A DNA stretch of 64,000 nucleotides from Culex pipiens pallens (lineage: Eukaryota; Arthropoda; Insecta; Diptera; Culicidae), in contig NC_068938.1 of the NCBI RefSeq assembly GCF_016801865.2, positions 32,742,129 to 32,806,128 on the forward strand, in the 5' to 3' direction. The number at the start of each line of letters is the position of its first letter. The stretch's first letter is position 1. The notes under the pieces were generated by a model. It was not told the DNA's origin. It saw only the letters and a program-made list of their open reading frames with translations, and did not search any database. Below are positions 12,235 to 22,639 of the stretch, piece after piece. Position numbers and translations under genes: made by a program.

Positions 12235-12340
12235 TGCAAAACTGTTTTTCCAGCACTTGTTGTAACAGTTAATTTGAGCGCTTTCGTTGGGTGAATTTAC
12301 GACTCGTGATGAAAAAACTTAGTTTTGCAACTCTGTCGCA
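12235..12340 (+). repeat. Fragment of the GCTGAAAAG-palindrome repeat
   Basis: CCAGCACTTGTTG, then TACGACTCGTGATGAAAAAA and TTTTGCAACT, match the 3' part of the family whose better copies lie at 48985-49380 and 60690-61015. The fragment was the landing site for the retroelement at 12341-12641. Confidence 0.6.
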
Positions 12341-12641
12341 ATTTGAAGGAAGCAGTGGCTCCCGAGACGGTGGAGCCACGAAGGACGAAGCCGGGGAGGT
12401 GCTATACAGTTCGGCTGAGCTGTGGGGCATTTTCTCCGAGTACATCGGCAGGTTCAAGACCTGTAAGACCCGCTTGGACCAAGTAACCCTCGTCAGTTAC
12501 ATGATCTCCAAGTATGGAGTTTAGGAGTTGTTTTTGTTTCTTGTTATATATGAATTATTTACCGATCCTCGGTCCCATCCTGGTCACAGCACCTAAAAGA
12601 ACCTAATAAAAATAAGTTGAGAACAAAAAAAAAAAAAAAAA
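12341..12641 (+). mobile_element. 5'-truncated ORF1-only retroelement with poly-A
   Basis: A 12-bp target duplication, AACTCTGTCGCA, occurs at 12329-12340 and 12642-12653. The insert ends in AATAAAAATAAG (about 12604-12615) followed by roughly 18 A residues. The open frame ends at 12524 and is followed directly by a ~100-bp 3' UTR, leaving no room for a reverse-transcriptase ORF2. GC content is much higher than in the flanks. Confidence 0.85.
12342..12524 (+). pseudogene. C-terminal fragment of retroelement ORF1 (gag-like)
   Basis: The last ~60 residues of an ORF1 remain, ending ...MISKYGV and a TAG stop. The segment ELWGIFSEYIGRFKTCKTRL resembles in pattern the C-terminal helix of the ORF1 at 46074-47477 (LPEFFALAGEMMTRFRSC...), suggesting the same class of nucleic-acid-binding retroelement protein. 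The rest was lost by 5' truncation at insertion. Upstream codons in the same frame belong to the target repeat and not to the element. I infer no function for the fragment. Confidence 0.65.
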
Positions 12642-13147
12642 AACTCTGTCGCATTACTTTTTTTTTGCATGTCCTGTGACGAAACTTAGTACTTTTATTA
12701 GGTACTTAAAAATCACAGTTCTAAGTTCTTTCTAGTACGGATTGAAAACATTATAACAATTACAAACAATTACAAACATTAGAAACAATTACAAAAATTT
12801 TGATATAATATATCTTTACATTGTAAAGATAAGGGGTTTGCTCATAATCATCACGAGTTATCGCGATTTTACGATTTTTTTTTGAGAAGGTTCTTTTTTG
12901 CGTTTCTCTTTGTTTTGTCGTCCGTGTCTGTCGAGGGTGTTGATGAACGGCCATGATCAACGACGACCAATTTTTTCAAAACTTTTTATCGTTAAATCGC
13001 CATAACTCGTGAAGATTATGAGCAAACCCCTTATGTTTATATATAAATTTTTTTGGAATTATTTGCTCTACAACTTTGTTGAACATTGTTACACTCTAAA
13101 ACATAACCATGCAAAGTTAGAAAATCACGATATTTTAATATGAAAAT

Positions 13148-13246
13148 TTTATCAAGATACAGTGAGTTCATTAAGGTACATAACAGAGTTTTGGAGTTCC
13201 TTTCAGCTGTGTGTTACATCGGAATTCAATCGAAAGTATTATTACT
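13148..13246 (-). mobile_element. 3' end of ORF1-only-type retroelement
   Basis: Read on the minus strand, the segment contains AACACACAGCTG, AAGGAACTCCAAAACTCTG and CACTGTATCTTGAT, matching the 3' UTR of the element at 45942-47726 (near 47620-47685). It is a short 5'-truncated copy inserted in the foldback repeat. Its exact ends are unclear because a MITE abuts it. Confidence 0.7.
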
Positions 13247-13247
13247 T

Positions 13248-13415
13248 CCCAAGTAACATTTTTTTCCAGGAGTTCTACAAGAGCTCTTCAAGATAGCTAC
13301 AGCATAGCAGTTTGGACCGCGGTAGGATAAAACTCTCTTCAAGTACTCTTCCAAACTCCTGAAGAAGTTTTAAAGAGAATTTTGTAGAACTCTTGGAAAA
13401 AAAATGTTACTTGGG
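13248..13415. mobile_element. 168-bp MITE with CCCAAGTAACA ends
   Basis: Ends are CCCAAGTAACATTTTTTTCC and its inverse at 13396-13415. Inverted similarity continues inward (GAGTTCTACAA). TT lies on both sides, a possible 2-bp target duplication. A larger element with the same ends occurs at 53990-55239. Confidence 0.8.
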
Positions 13416-13639
13416 TTATAAGTAAAGTACATTAAATTTCCCTTAAAATGATATGTTTCAGGCTGCAAATTATTGAAAAACACCTCTTTTTTCGCTTGTT
13501 CAAAAATGGAAGGGGTCGTACCGCCCCTCCGTCACGAGATATTAAAAAACGGACCTCGGATTCGTGATTCGTCGAGGCAACTTTTCCCGATTTCGTGTGA
13601 GTTGGTAGAGAATTACCCAGGTGATGAAAACAAACACAA

Positions 13640-15366
13640 TTTATTTGTAACACAGTGTTATCGGTTATCTAAGAAGTTGAAAAGCAAATTTGATTTTCTT
13701 CAACAAGCGTTGATGTTATTTTTGCTGATAGCCACCTCGGAAATTCTCCAAGGAAACTTTTCATCAGCTTTCGCTTCTTGCTCTCCACCAATCCACCAAT
13801 TCCCCTCACTTTCGAAAAATAAACCCCTTTCCTGATGAACCAAGTATGGATTGACGTATATTGGAAGTTAATTTATCGTGTTTGTTTGACTTTGTTTCAA
13901 ATTTCATTCTTGCCGGTCCAGGCTGGACGTTCGTGATGAAACTGACCAATTTGGGACTGTCCGGTTTTGGAAAACCTCCCCTCCCCCCACTAAGTGCTGC
14001 TCCGGTAAAGAATGGGAAAAGTTTTGATGGGTTTATCTTTGCAGCTGCTGCTGAATGGACAGCTCAAATGGAAAGATAGATTGGCGCGGCGGCGTGTTTG
14101 CCCAAGATCTTGGGGCCAAAGGTGGAAAACTACCATCAGTCCTGCAAGAGGAGAGCGTGCCAGATTTTGGGTGGAAGGTTGGGAAATTTGATTAAGGGTG
14201 CTCATTAGGACGTTGATCAATTGGGAGGAAGAAAAAAAAATACAAGCTCGTTGAAACTTGAAACAATCAATGCCAATCGAATCGTGAGATTCGTGATTAA
14301 GGGCCAGATGCTACGGTAAAAGTTTGTCTATCATTCATTAGAAGTTTGGGGATGATGATATAGATTGGCTTTGATTAAAAGAATGGTTGAAAGTGAGAAA
14401 TAAACACGTAATATTTTATTTTTTTAACACATAACAAATAAAATACAAAACTCATCATGTTATAAATTTTTTGAACTAGTTTAAAAATAATTAGATTTTT
14501 TGAGATATTACAATGTACAGTACCGCAAAACGATTTCATATTGCAAAATTTTGTTTTCCTTTAAGCTTTGATTTTTTGACAACTAATGATTGAAAAACAA
14601 CTGTACTGGTGTATAATGCATTTTCCAACATTTTTTTTTTCATTTAAATGGTGATTCATTGACTCGCAATTCATTTTTTTCAATTTCTATCCTAACTTCA
14701 ACCGCACATTAACATTCCGGACTCGTTTTTCAACTTTGACTGACATAGAATGTCTACATTTGACATTCTTCCCCAGAACTCGCCTTTCGGCAATCTGCAG
14801 AATTCTTTCATTCCCCCGAGAGGCGTCCTTTATCCAGCATTTTGGTTCGCTTTCAAATGGGTATAATTTATGCCTACGAGTCTCTTCTACGAGGATTTTC
14901 CATTCTCCATCACGAGCTTTGACGTGACACGTGGTGGGGACTTGGTCTCATCCGAAAAAAGGATAAATTAATCCGAGGGTGAACGAAACACAAACAAAAC
15001 TCCGGGAAAACGGGCGCTGAATATTCATCAATTAAGTCCCGAGTCCCATGTTTGAACGGGATGTTTAACGATGCTTCCGGTTTGACTTTCGGGGAAAAAG
15101 TTTCAAATTTTACCTCCGGTGGAGACGCATGGTCGAAATAAATGTTAAAATTTCTAATTTCATCCGATTCTCAGTAGTCCTGTTTTGCCGTGCACCGCGC
15201 TAATGAAAAGCTGTACAAAATTTCCCGATCGCAGCAACCGCTGCGTTTCCCCAGCGATCGCGGCCTCAATTGAAAATTTTCATTTCCCCCGTCAAGACAC
15301 GATCCAGGGTGCGCTCCTCGAAATTTTTCCGCGACCTCAAGAAGTGAAAATTCCCACATCGAAACG
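13640..15366. other. 5' flank of the aminopeptidase gene
   Basis: This is single-copy, moderately GC-rich DNA free of recognised repeats. It presumably contains the promoter of the gene at 15367. No TATA box was evident at a convincing distance; a candidate initiator is listed separately. Confidence 0.45.
15171..15175 (+). promoter_or_regulatory. Candidate arthropod initiator TCAGT
   Basis: TCAGT matches the core arthropod Inr consensus and lies ~196 bp upstream of the first ATG of the aminopeptidase gene. Five-base matches are common by chance, so this is only a pointer for start-site mapping. Confidence 0.25.
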
Positions 15367-17150
15367 ATGATTCCGGCCATGGTTCACAAGCCGCTGCGCG
15401 CGTTCCGCGGGCTCGGTTCCCTGCTGCGACGGTCCTACTCCGGGAATATTGGTGAAAACCGGGCGGAGGTTAGTTATTTCTGGGTTCTGGAGCCTGAAGG
15501 GATTTTAAAGGGATTGTTCCGTGTTTTTCAGAAAGGACTGGTTCTCGGACTGTACGAGCAGGAGATCGAATCGGACGAGCCCAGGTTGACGCCGGTGGCC
15601 GGTCACTTTGACGCCAAGACCGAGGGCCAGCTGTTAAATCTGATAAAAGAGTAAGTTTGTGCGCGTTACCATTGGCAACGGGAACTAATTACGGGGATTT
15701 TGCAGGTCAAATTTGAAAGGTAAAATTGGATCGTGCAAGGTGTTCAACAACATCGATCCGGATTACGGGTCGGTGGCCGTGGTTGGACTTGGGCTGGAAG
15801 GGCTCGGCTACAACGAGCTGGAGCAGTTGGACGAGGGTCTGGAAAACGTTCGAATCGCGGCCGGAATCGGTTCCAAGTGCTTGGCGCTGCAGGGATGCAA
15901 CCGGATTTGGGTGGATCCGATGCAGGCGACCGAACAAGCTGCCGAAGGGAGTGGGTTGGCCACCTGGAAGTACCAGGCCAACCGGCAGAAGCAGGATCGA
16001 ATCCCGATACCGAAGCTGGACCTGTTCGATTCTCCGGACGGTGATGCCTGGACACGTGGATTGTTCAAAGCCGACGCACAGAATCTGGCTCGTAGTCTGT
16101 CGGATGCGCCAGGAAACCAGATTACGCCGACGGCCTTCGCCCAAGCTGCCGTTGATGCGCTATGTCCATGCGGAGTCAGCACGGAGGTCCGAAACATTGA
16201 CTGGATCGAATCGAAGAGCATGAGCAGCTTCCTGTCTGTCGCGAAGAGTTCGTGCGAGCCGCCAATCTTCCTGGAGATCAGCTACTGCGGAGAACACGAC
16301 TCCGGCCGGCCGATCTTGATGGTAGGAAAGGGAGTGACGTTCAACAGTGGAGGCCTGTGCCTCAAGGATCCCAAAGGAATGTCCCAGTACCGAGCCAGCA
16401 TGTCTGGAGCGGCGGCGATCGTGGCCACAATCCGTGCCGCGGCGGCCCTCTCCCTCCCGGTCAACCTGGTCGGGCTGATCCCCCTGTGCGAGAACATGCC
16501 CTCGGGAATGGCCTTCAAGCCGGGTGATGTGATCACCACCCTCAACGGAAAGACCGTGGCCATCCACGACACCAGCAACGCCGGACGACTCATCATGGCC
16601 GACACCTTCATCTACGGCCAGACCACGTTCAAGCCGAAGGTCGTGATGGACGTGGCCACGTTGACCGAGGGAGTCACCCACGCGCTGGGAGGCGCCGCCA
16701 GCGGAGTATTCTCCAACTCGGACTTCCTCTGGAAGCAGATGCACAAGGCCGGTTCGATCACGGGAGACCGCGTCTGGCGGATGCCCCTGTGGAAGTACTA
16801 CACGCACAAGGTCACCAGTAAGTACCCCAAACAAACCCACACCCCAACCCCAAACTAACCACCTTCTCCCCCTTCCCCGCACAGATTACACCAACGTGGA
16901 CATGAGCAACACCGGCCAGGGCAAGGGCAGCGCCTGTCTGGGGGCGGCCTTCCTGAAGGAGTTTGTGCCGTGCGTGGACTGGATCCATCTGGACATCTCG
17001 GGCGTCGGCATGCTCAAGAAGGGCGTCGGCATCCCGTACCTGGCGGAGGAACGCATGACGGGCCGGCCGACGCGGACGCTCATCCAGTTCCTGTACCAGA
17101 TGGCGTGCCCCGAGGAGCAGCAGAAGGCGCTGTCCAAGGAGAAGTGCTAG
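15367..17150 (+). CDS. M17 leucyl-aminopeptidase-like protein, probably inactive (S-Lap type)
   Basis: Four exons: 15367-15468, 15532-15650, 15706-16817 and 16885-17150. All three introns are GT..AG, of 63, 55 and 67 bp. The product is 532 residues, usual for M17. Residues 1-25 are rich in Arg and Ser without acids (PLRAFRG, LLRRSYSG), like a mitochondrial presequence; ATG at 15379 is an alternative start. The catalytic domain is clear from VGKGVTFNSGG to DTSNAGRL. Against bovine lens LAP, metal ligand K250 is kept (K282), but D255, D273, D332 and E334 are N287, S305, S364 and A366. Catalytic K262 and R336 are kept (K294, R368). Loss of four of five ligands predicts no peptidase activity. In Drosophila such proteins are sperm leucylaminopeptidases, abundant in sperm mitochondrial derivatives. 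Assignment to that clade is my inference. AATAAA follows the stop. Confidence 0.93.
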
Positions 17151-17196
17151 GGACTTAGTGACTTTGTGATCGTAATTTATTTGTTACTGCGAGTTC

Positions 17197-17202
17197 AATA
17201 AA
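17197..17202 (+). terminator. Polyadenylation signal AATAAA
   Basis: AATAAA starts 47 bp after the TAG stop of the aminopeptidase gene, and a T-rich stretch follows. Position and context suit the 3' end of a short 3' UTR. Confidence 0.7.
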
Positions 17203-17219
17203 TTTTTATTAAATTAATT

Positions 17220-20040
17220 TTTAACCGACGGCGTCTTTTCACCCTGAAACACGGCGCGCTAACCTTCAAGGTTGATGACAAAAACAGGTGTTGGGATTAA
17301 TTTTCGTTTTATGACCCGCGACGACGCACTTTGGGAAACGATTATGAGCGGGAAAAAGAGAGGGGTCGGGCGTCGGCTACCAATTTTATGGACACATCTG
17401 AACTTTGGCCAACTTTCGAGGGCCGGGTTTTTGCAGGAAGAGGGAGTCGGCTTTTGTTTAGTTTTTAATGGCTTTTTCGGTGACAGTGAAGTGATTTCTT
17501 TGGATTTCTCCCGGAAGTTTTTTGGGGGTGAGAGGCGTGAAAGCGACCGGAACTTTTTACCGGTTAATGGATTGGAGAGGTAGCGGAATAAATCAAACTT
17601 AATTGGATAACTTAGTAAGGGTGTCGTTTTTAGTACAAGGCTAAAGTCGGAGTCCGTAACTTGGTTTTACGGCGATTTTGTCAAAGTCAAATCTAGTTGA
17701 AACAATTTTACAAAAATTTGAAACAGTAAAAAATACATGAGTTTTTGATAGTTTAGTTTATGCAACAAGTAATTTGTAAGGTTCTGTCGAGTTAAATAAA
17801 TACGACGAGTGCAGAAAAAATCGAGAAAAACAATTTACTGACTTGGTCAAAGCAGTATTGAGATATCGTGGCACCGTTGTTTTAAACTGTTTTCTTCAAA
17901 TAACTAGCCAAAGAGTATTATTATTATTATTACGTTTACGTCACTTAGCCGAATTATGTAAAATGTAAAATATTTAATTTGTTTTTTTTTCCTACAAATA
18001 AAATAAGATGTGAATCCAACTCAGGTTTTTTTTTTAATTGATCATACTAGAAATGATCGAAGTAGCTGTTTAGGACGAAAAAGCAAATATTTAATATCAC
18101 ATAATTAAAAAAATGCAACTTTTTGTACACTATAACTGTTTGAACTTTTTTGAGACTCGATGTAACAGTAATCTCGGTTTTTAAATTTATTCTAGCTGAT
18201 ATTTGCTACAAATCCATGTGAAAAGTTTTTATAAACTGGAATAAAATTGATTTTTTTCAGAAGAATTTTGAAAAAATAATATGGGAAAGCCCAATTTTGG
18301 TGCTATTATCGAAACTGACCACCGAGATAAATATTTTACCATAATAGAGGATATTAAAGGCATGTTTAGGGAACTCGAAATTGATGTTTTGATTAAATAA
18401 CAACTAAAAATATCTTAATTTCAGCGATTTACTTTTTCGAAATTTTATCTAAAAACTTCAAAATGAGATAAAACCAATCTTTACGATAGAAGATTTTGAA
18501 AAACAGTTTTTATGACTCGGGAGTCGGGACAGTCCCCCCAACAAGCCCCAGGGTGAATTAGCATGGTTCATTCTTTTTTTTTTATAAAAATAACCTGTAG
18601 ACAAGCAGTGCAATTATTTGAATTGTTTATCATTTGAATTGTTTGTAATTTTTAAATATCTGATTATGCTTGAAATCCTCAGTTTTTTTTTTAAATTTTG
18701 GAAACAATTAATATTTTACAGTTTTATGTTTGTAAGACCTAAAATTGCTCAAGATTTTTGTTAAATCATCTCAAACTTATTCAAAAAACACGAAAAAATA
18801 ATTTAGTTAAGGGTGCAGAGCAACCAATGCTTGAAAAGGGATCTATCACTGAATGGGACTGCTCGATATTCGATAGAACATTCTGTGAGCGATCATTTCC
18901 CAAAACGATATTTGATCGCTGACACACAACGCCTATCACGACCGTCGTTGCTTGGCGACGGTCAGTGAACGTAAACACGAAGACGAAACGAACGAAAAAT
19001 CGACGCCAACATTTCAAAAAGCATCATGTACAAACCGTACGTTTTGAGAACAACGCATTTGAATGTTGAGCATCCATTTTCAATTCCCATTTTAATATAA
19101 AAGCAAAAAAAGATGTTCTAATGATAACAAACGATGAAAAACGTTGCTTTCATTGATACTTGATCATCCAAATTGAATAAAACATCATTTCCGTAATTTT
19201 ATTTGAGAAAAACAAACATAACTTCTTTTGAAACCACCAAACTCTATATCACCCTGCTGTCATTGAGGGGGACGCTTTGTTATGATTCGTTTTTCTTCGC
19301 CGAATGTACATGGCGCTTTTTTCATGATGCTTTTTTTTCGTCACGAGGTTCATGTAGTCTTTTATTTGACAGGTTGACAGGGCTATATAAACAGGGACTG
19401 CTGATGGCAGAGATTTTGTTTATGTTACTTTTTTTAAAATCATGATTAAACAGACTTTACTGAAGTAACTTTTGCTCATTTTTGGTGGAGAGGTAGCTTA
19501 TTAGAAGTACTTTCAGAATATGCAATAACCCAGAAAGTGTCAAAATGTACATGATGCCTTTTGAAATGTTACCGTCGAAATGCCTCAAGCTCAAGCAGCC
19601 GCCCGAACGAGACAACGTGCTCTTTCTCTTTCTCTCGTTTTTGTCTCTCTCTTCCTAATGTATGCTGCGTGGTGACAGGAGTCATATGATTGCTATCATT
19701 GGAGAGATGATCGGAATCTCGGTAGATTGTCAAACGAACGCTCCCCAAGCGATTTTTCTCCTGGAGGGAAGTCAATGATTGTGTGAGTGACTTTGCGTAG
19801 CACTCATTCCTTTGTGTGTGAAACGAACGAAAGTAGAATGTAAAAATCAGGTTGTCGTGGTGAAGACGATTGGAGTGTTCTGTCAGCTATCACCAAAAAA
19901 GTCAAAATTTCGCAAGCCCTGAGAGCAACCAAGGAAGTTGTTGTCTTATTATTCTAAAATTGACAAACTTACGGACCTAATCCTGCGACAATCCGATTGT
20001 AAAAATAGGAAAATTTTGTTGTAAATCGCTTAATTGACAG
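17220..20040. other. Downstream AT-rich DNA
   Basis: 17220-17600 is the GC-richer tail of the gene island. At about 17770-17825 the sequence TACGACGAGTGCAGAAAAAA is a reversed scrap of the GCTGAAAAG-palindrome family. (ATT)n occurs at 17917-17932. A GC-richer segment at 18880-19010 and another at 19570-19830 have frames without recognisable products. Nothing else is supported. Confidence 0.45.
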
Positions 20041-20047
20041 TACTATA

Positions 20048-20295
20048 CTGCCCATGTTCACATAAATGTCCCATATGCAAAAACTGCAAGCTGAGATAAA
20101 CGCATTTGAAGTTTGTCCCATACATAAGGCTACGTGTTAAGTATTCGCGAAAAAACTTGATTTCCTCGTGATTTCTAGAACAAAGTACTGGATGTTATAG
20201 GCTCTTTTGAAAGAGCACACGATTTTGAACCAAACTGCATCAATAACTCGAAATCGATGAAAATGCATATGGGACATTTATGCGATCAGGGGCAG
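20048..20295. mobile_element. 248-bp MITE, TATA-flanked
   Basis: The left end, CTGCCCATGTTCACATAAAT, and the inverse of the right end, CTGCCCCTGATCGCATAAAT, match over ~33 bp with few mismatches, continuing into GTCCCATATGCA. TATA flanks both sides (20044-20047, 20296-20299), so the target duplication is TA or TATA. The interior has no ORF. Confidence 0.88.
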
Positions 20296-20299
20296 TATA

Positions 20300-22260
20300 G
20301 GAGATGAATAAAAAATGATATCGATAGTTCCCATAGTTTTGAAAATACTAAAATATCTGTAACAAAAATCTTGGTGCAAAAGCTCTGGTTGATGTGCACC
20401 GTTAAAATATTTATGTTAGTGTAAATTAAATAAGCTCTCTTAAATTTCGTATTTTAAAAATATTTTCTTTACAATATTAACATTTTATCTTATTATCTTA
20501 ACTTCTAAAATTGATCTATTGAAAATATCCGGTTGGATTCTCTGAACCTAGTCTATAATTGTGATTTTTTTTTTTTTAAATAATAATTACACATTTTTCA
20601 ATGGTATTAGTATTTAGCACTTTTGACGTCGGTACGGCGAATAATGGCGTAGTATTCGAATAAAAAATGCAAAGATTGATATTCAATTAATTACATTGTG
20701 TTTGCGCATCAAACGCTATAACTCCTAAAAAAAGAAAAAAATCTGAAAATTTCGAGAATGATTGTTAAATTTCCAATTGATATGCACGTTTTAAAATTTA
20801 TTTAATATTGGTTTTGAAAAAGGAAATTTTCAAATATTTGTTCTACATTAATGTTATGTAAAGAGTATGAAGATCCTGAATTAATTTTCATAACAAAAAC
20901 TTTCTCTTCCAGCTTATCCGTAGGCTACAACGAACCCAGTGAAACGCTGTAAATTTTCTGTTGTTGCAGAATTAATGAATCAAAACAGTACGAGTTTATC
21001 ATATTTCTGCGACCAAACCAAACCACACGATGGGTTGGTAAGCTCCTGGAAGCATATGTGGGTGTGTGTTTGTGCACCAAGATGACAAACGGCGAGAGGC
21101 CTCTCGTTTTTGCAGCCTCGGGGGAGATTTGTAGCCCGGGCGAGAGGGGATTGCGTATGGGGGACAGATCCACCGTGGTTTGAGGTTTTGTTCATGGGGG
21201 TCACACATACCAAACGCACCACCGACCAACCAACCCACCAAACACACATGCACATAATGTTGTGGTTTCGAAATGAAAATTATCGATTCATTGTTTTGAA
21301 TTGTCATGGTATGGGTTCGGGTGCACATTGTTCTGACCACGTGCTGGGTAGGGAGAGAACGGGGTCTACTTTTTGGACGCCAAGGGGTCGGTCGGATGAA
21401 TGTTATGGTATCATTAATGTTCAGTCAGTTGACTGGCGACAAATGGCGAAAAACCGTCGGTGGAGTAGCTTTGAAATAGTAGACAAAACTTATGTTGATC
21501 GAGGCTTTCCGAGTTGAGTAAGTACCGCGAGTGCTGGAAAAATCGAGTTTAGTTCAAAGTAACCCCCGTTGACGGAACTTAACTGGGTACGGTCGACCTC
21601 GAATGATAGAAGGCAGTGACAATGCCAATGATTTTGTTATTGTTTATGATTGAACACATTGACCGTGTACACACGCACACATCCCTGTTTTGTTGCTCTT
21701 CATCAGAATGTCGGCCATATTTGGCCTTGCAGGGATCAGCGGCGGTGTCGTTGAGGGGGGTAGGCCCAGGACAAAACGGCCATTATCATAAACATACAAT
21801 AATCGACTGCAAAGCTGGTCCCCCTTTTCCGGGCCACGTGAACCTTCCTGGAACGTGCGCGGATTCACCGCGCTGCTCTGCGGCTGAAGTTGATGGGCTT
21901 AATTGTATATGAACTCGGGCAAGGGTGTGTGTGTGTTTGTGTGACGGTTCTGTTTTCCATTGCTTGACTTTCGGGTTAATTATAAAGCGCTTTAATTGAA
22001 AATATACAGGACGCGTGGGTGCGCCACCCTGTTTGGAAACCACCGAAAATGGAGATAATTATACGGCATCAAACATGAGGCGCTGTAATTTATGTCCATC
22101 TATTGTGCAAACTGTTTATTATTCTTGACCATACGCGATATGGAATAAGCTGTTGCAGTATTAAAAATATGGGATCGTCAGGATCTCTTATGAACAAATG
22201 AACGTATTTATTTTATATTGCATTATGTATTTTTTAAAGTTTTTCTTCATACAATTTGAT
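20300..22260. other. AT-rich then single-copy island
   Basis: 20300-20900 is AT-rich without structure. 20900-22050 is more complex and GC-richer, with short TG/CA runs near 21060 and 21930. Frames on both strands (for example 21110-21517 plus and 20999-21340 minus) overlap and lack domains. No gene is called. Confidence 0.4.
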
Positions 22261-22269
22261 TTTTTTTTA

Positions 22270-22427
22270 GTGGACTCTCTGGCTGTCGATCTTCCCGATA
22301 TCAATATTGCTCCAGCTGTCAATAATATTTTCAGTCTCTTCAAGAAGATTGCTTTGATTTTTCGTTCTATAATTTGATAACTCCCTCTCTCGACGGTCCC
22401 TTCAATATCGACAACGAGAGAGTCCAC
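22270..22427. mobile_element. 158-bp TA-flanked MITE
   Basis: The element begins GTGGACTCTCTGGCTGTCGA and ends in the near-complement GAGAGTCCAC, with inverted similarity over ~23 bp. TA at 22268-22269 and 22428-22429 gives the target duplication, as for Tc1/mariner derivatives. No transposase is present. Its right end was later hit by the retroelement copy at 22435. Confidence 0.85.
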
Positions 22428-22434
22428 TATAATC

Positions 22435-22620
22435 AATTCAATTCAATTAGTGTTTATTAGTAAATAATCAATTTACAATTTTGTGTTTCTTATAACCTAA
22501 TAGAGTTTTGGAGTTCCTTTCAACTATGGTTTACACTATAATTCATTTAGATGTAATTGGATATTCTAACAATGGATTTGGCAAGAGAAGGAAAAATTAA
22601 AAAAAAAACCTTCGAGATGA
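22435..22620 (-). mobile_element. 5'-truncated retroelement 3' end, minus strand
   Basis: An 11-bp target duplication, CCACTATAATC, flanks the insert at 22424-22434 and 22621-22631. On the minus strand it reads AAGGAACTCCAAAACTCT and ends AATTGAATTGAATTG, a short repeat tail. It shares the AAGGAACTCCAAAACTCT block with the 3' UTR of the ORF1-only element at 45942-47726 but has a different tail, so it is a related subfamily. Confidence 0.85.
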
Positions 22621-22639
22621 CCACTATAATCCTTTCCAC

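Larger units (their letters stand above)
12735..13619. repeat. Disrupted copy of the GGGTAATTCTC foldback family
   Basis: This is a second copy of the element at 52285-53628. It shares ATAAGGGGTTTGCT, CGTCGTCCGTGTCTGTCG and the right end GAGAATTACCC at 13609-13619. The left arm is cut short at about 12740. The right arm lacks an internal stretch and carries inserted DNA at about 13148-13430. Confidence 0.75.

Noticed and set aside
16160..16882. 240-codon minus-strand open frame
   Set aside because: It is antisense to exon 3 of the aminopeptidase, arises from its GC-rich codon use, and has no recognisable product.
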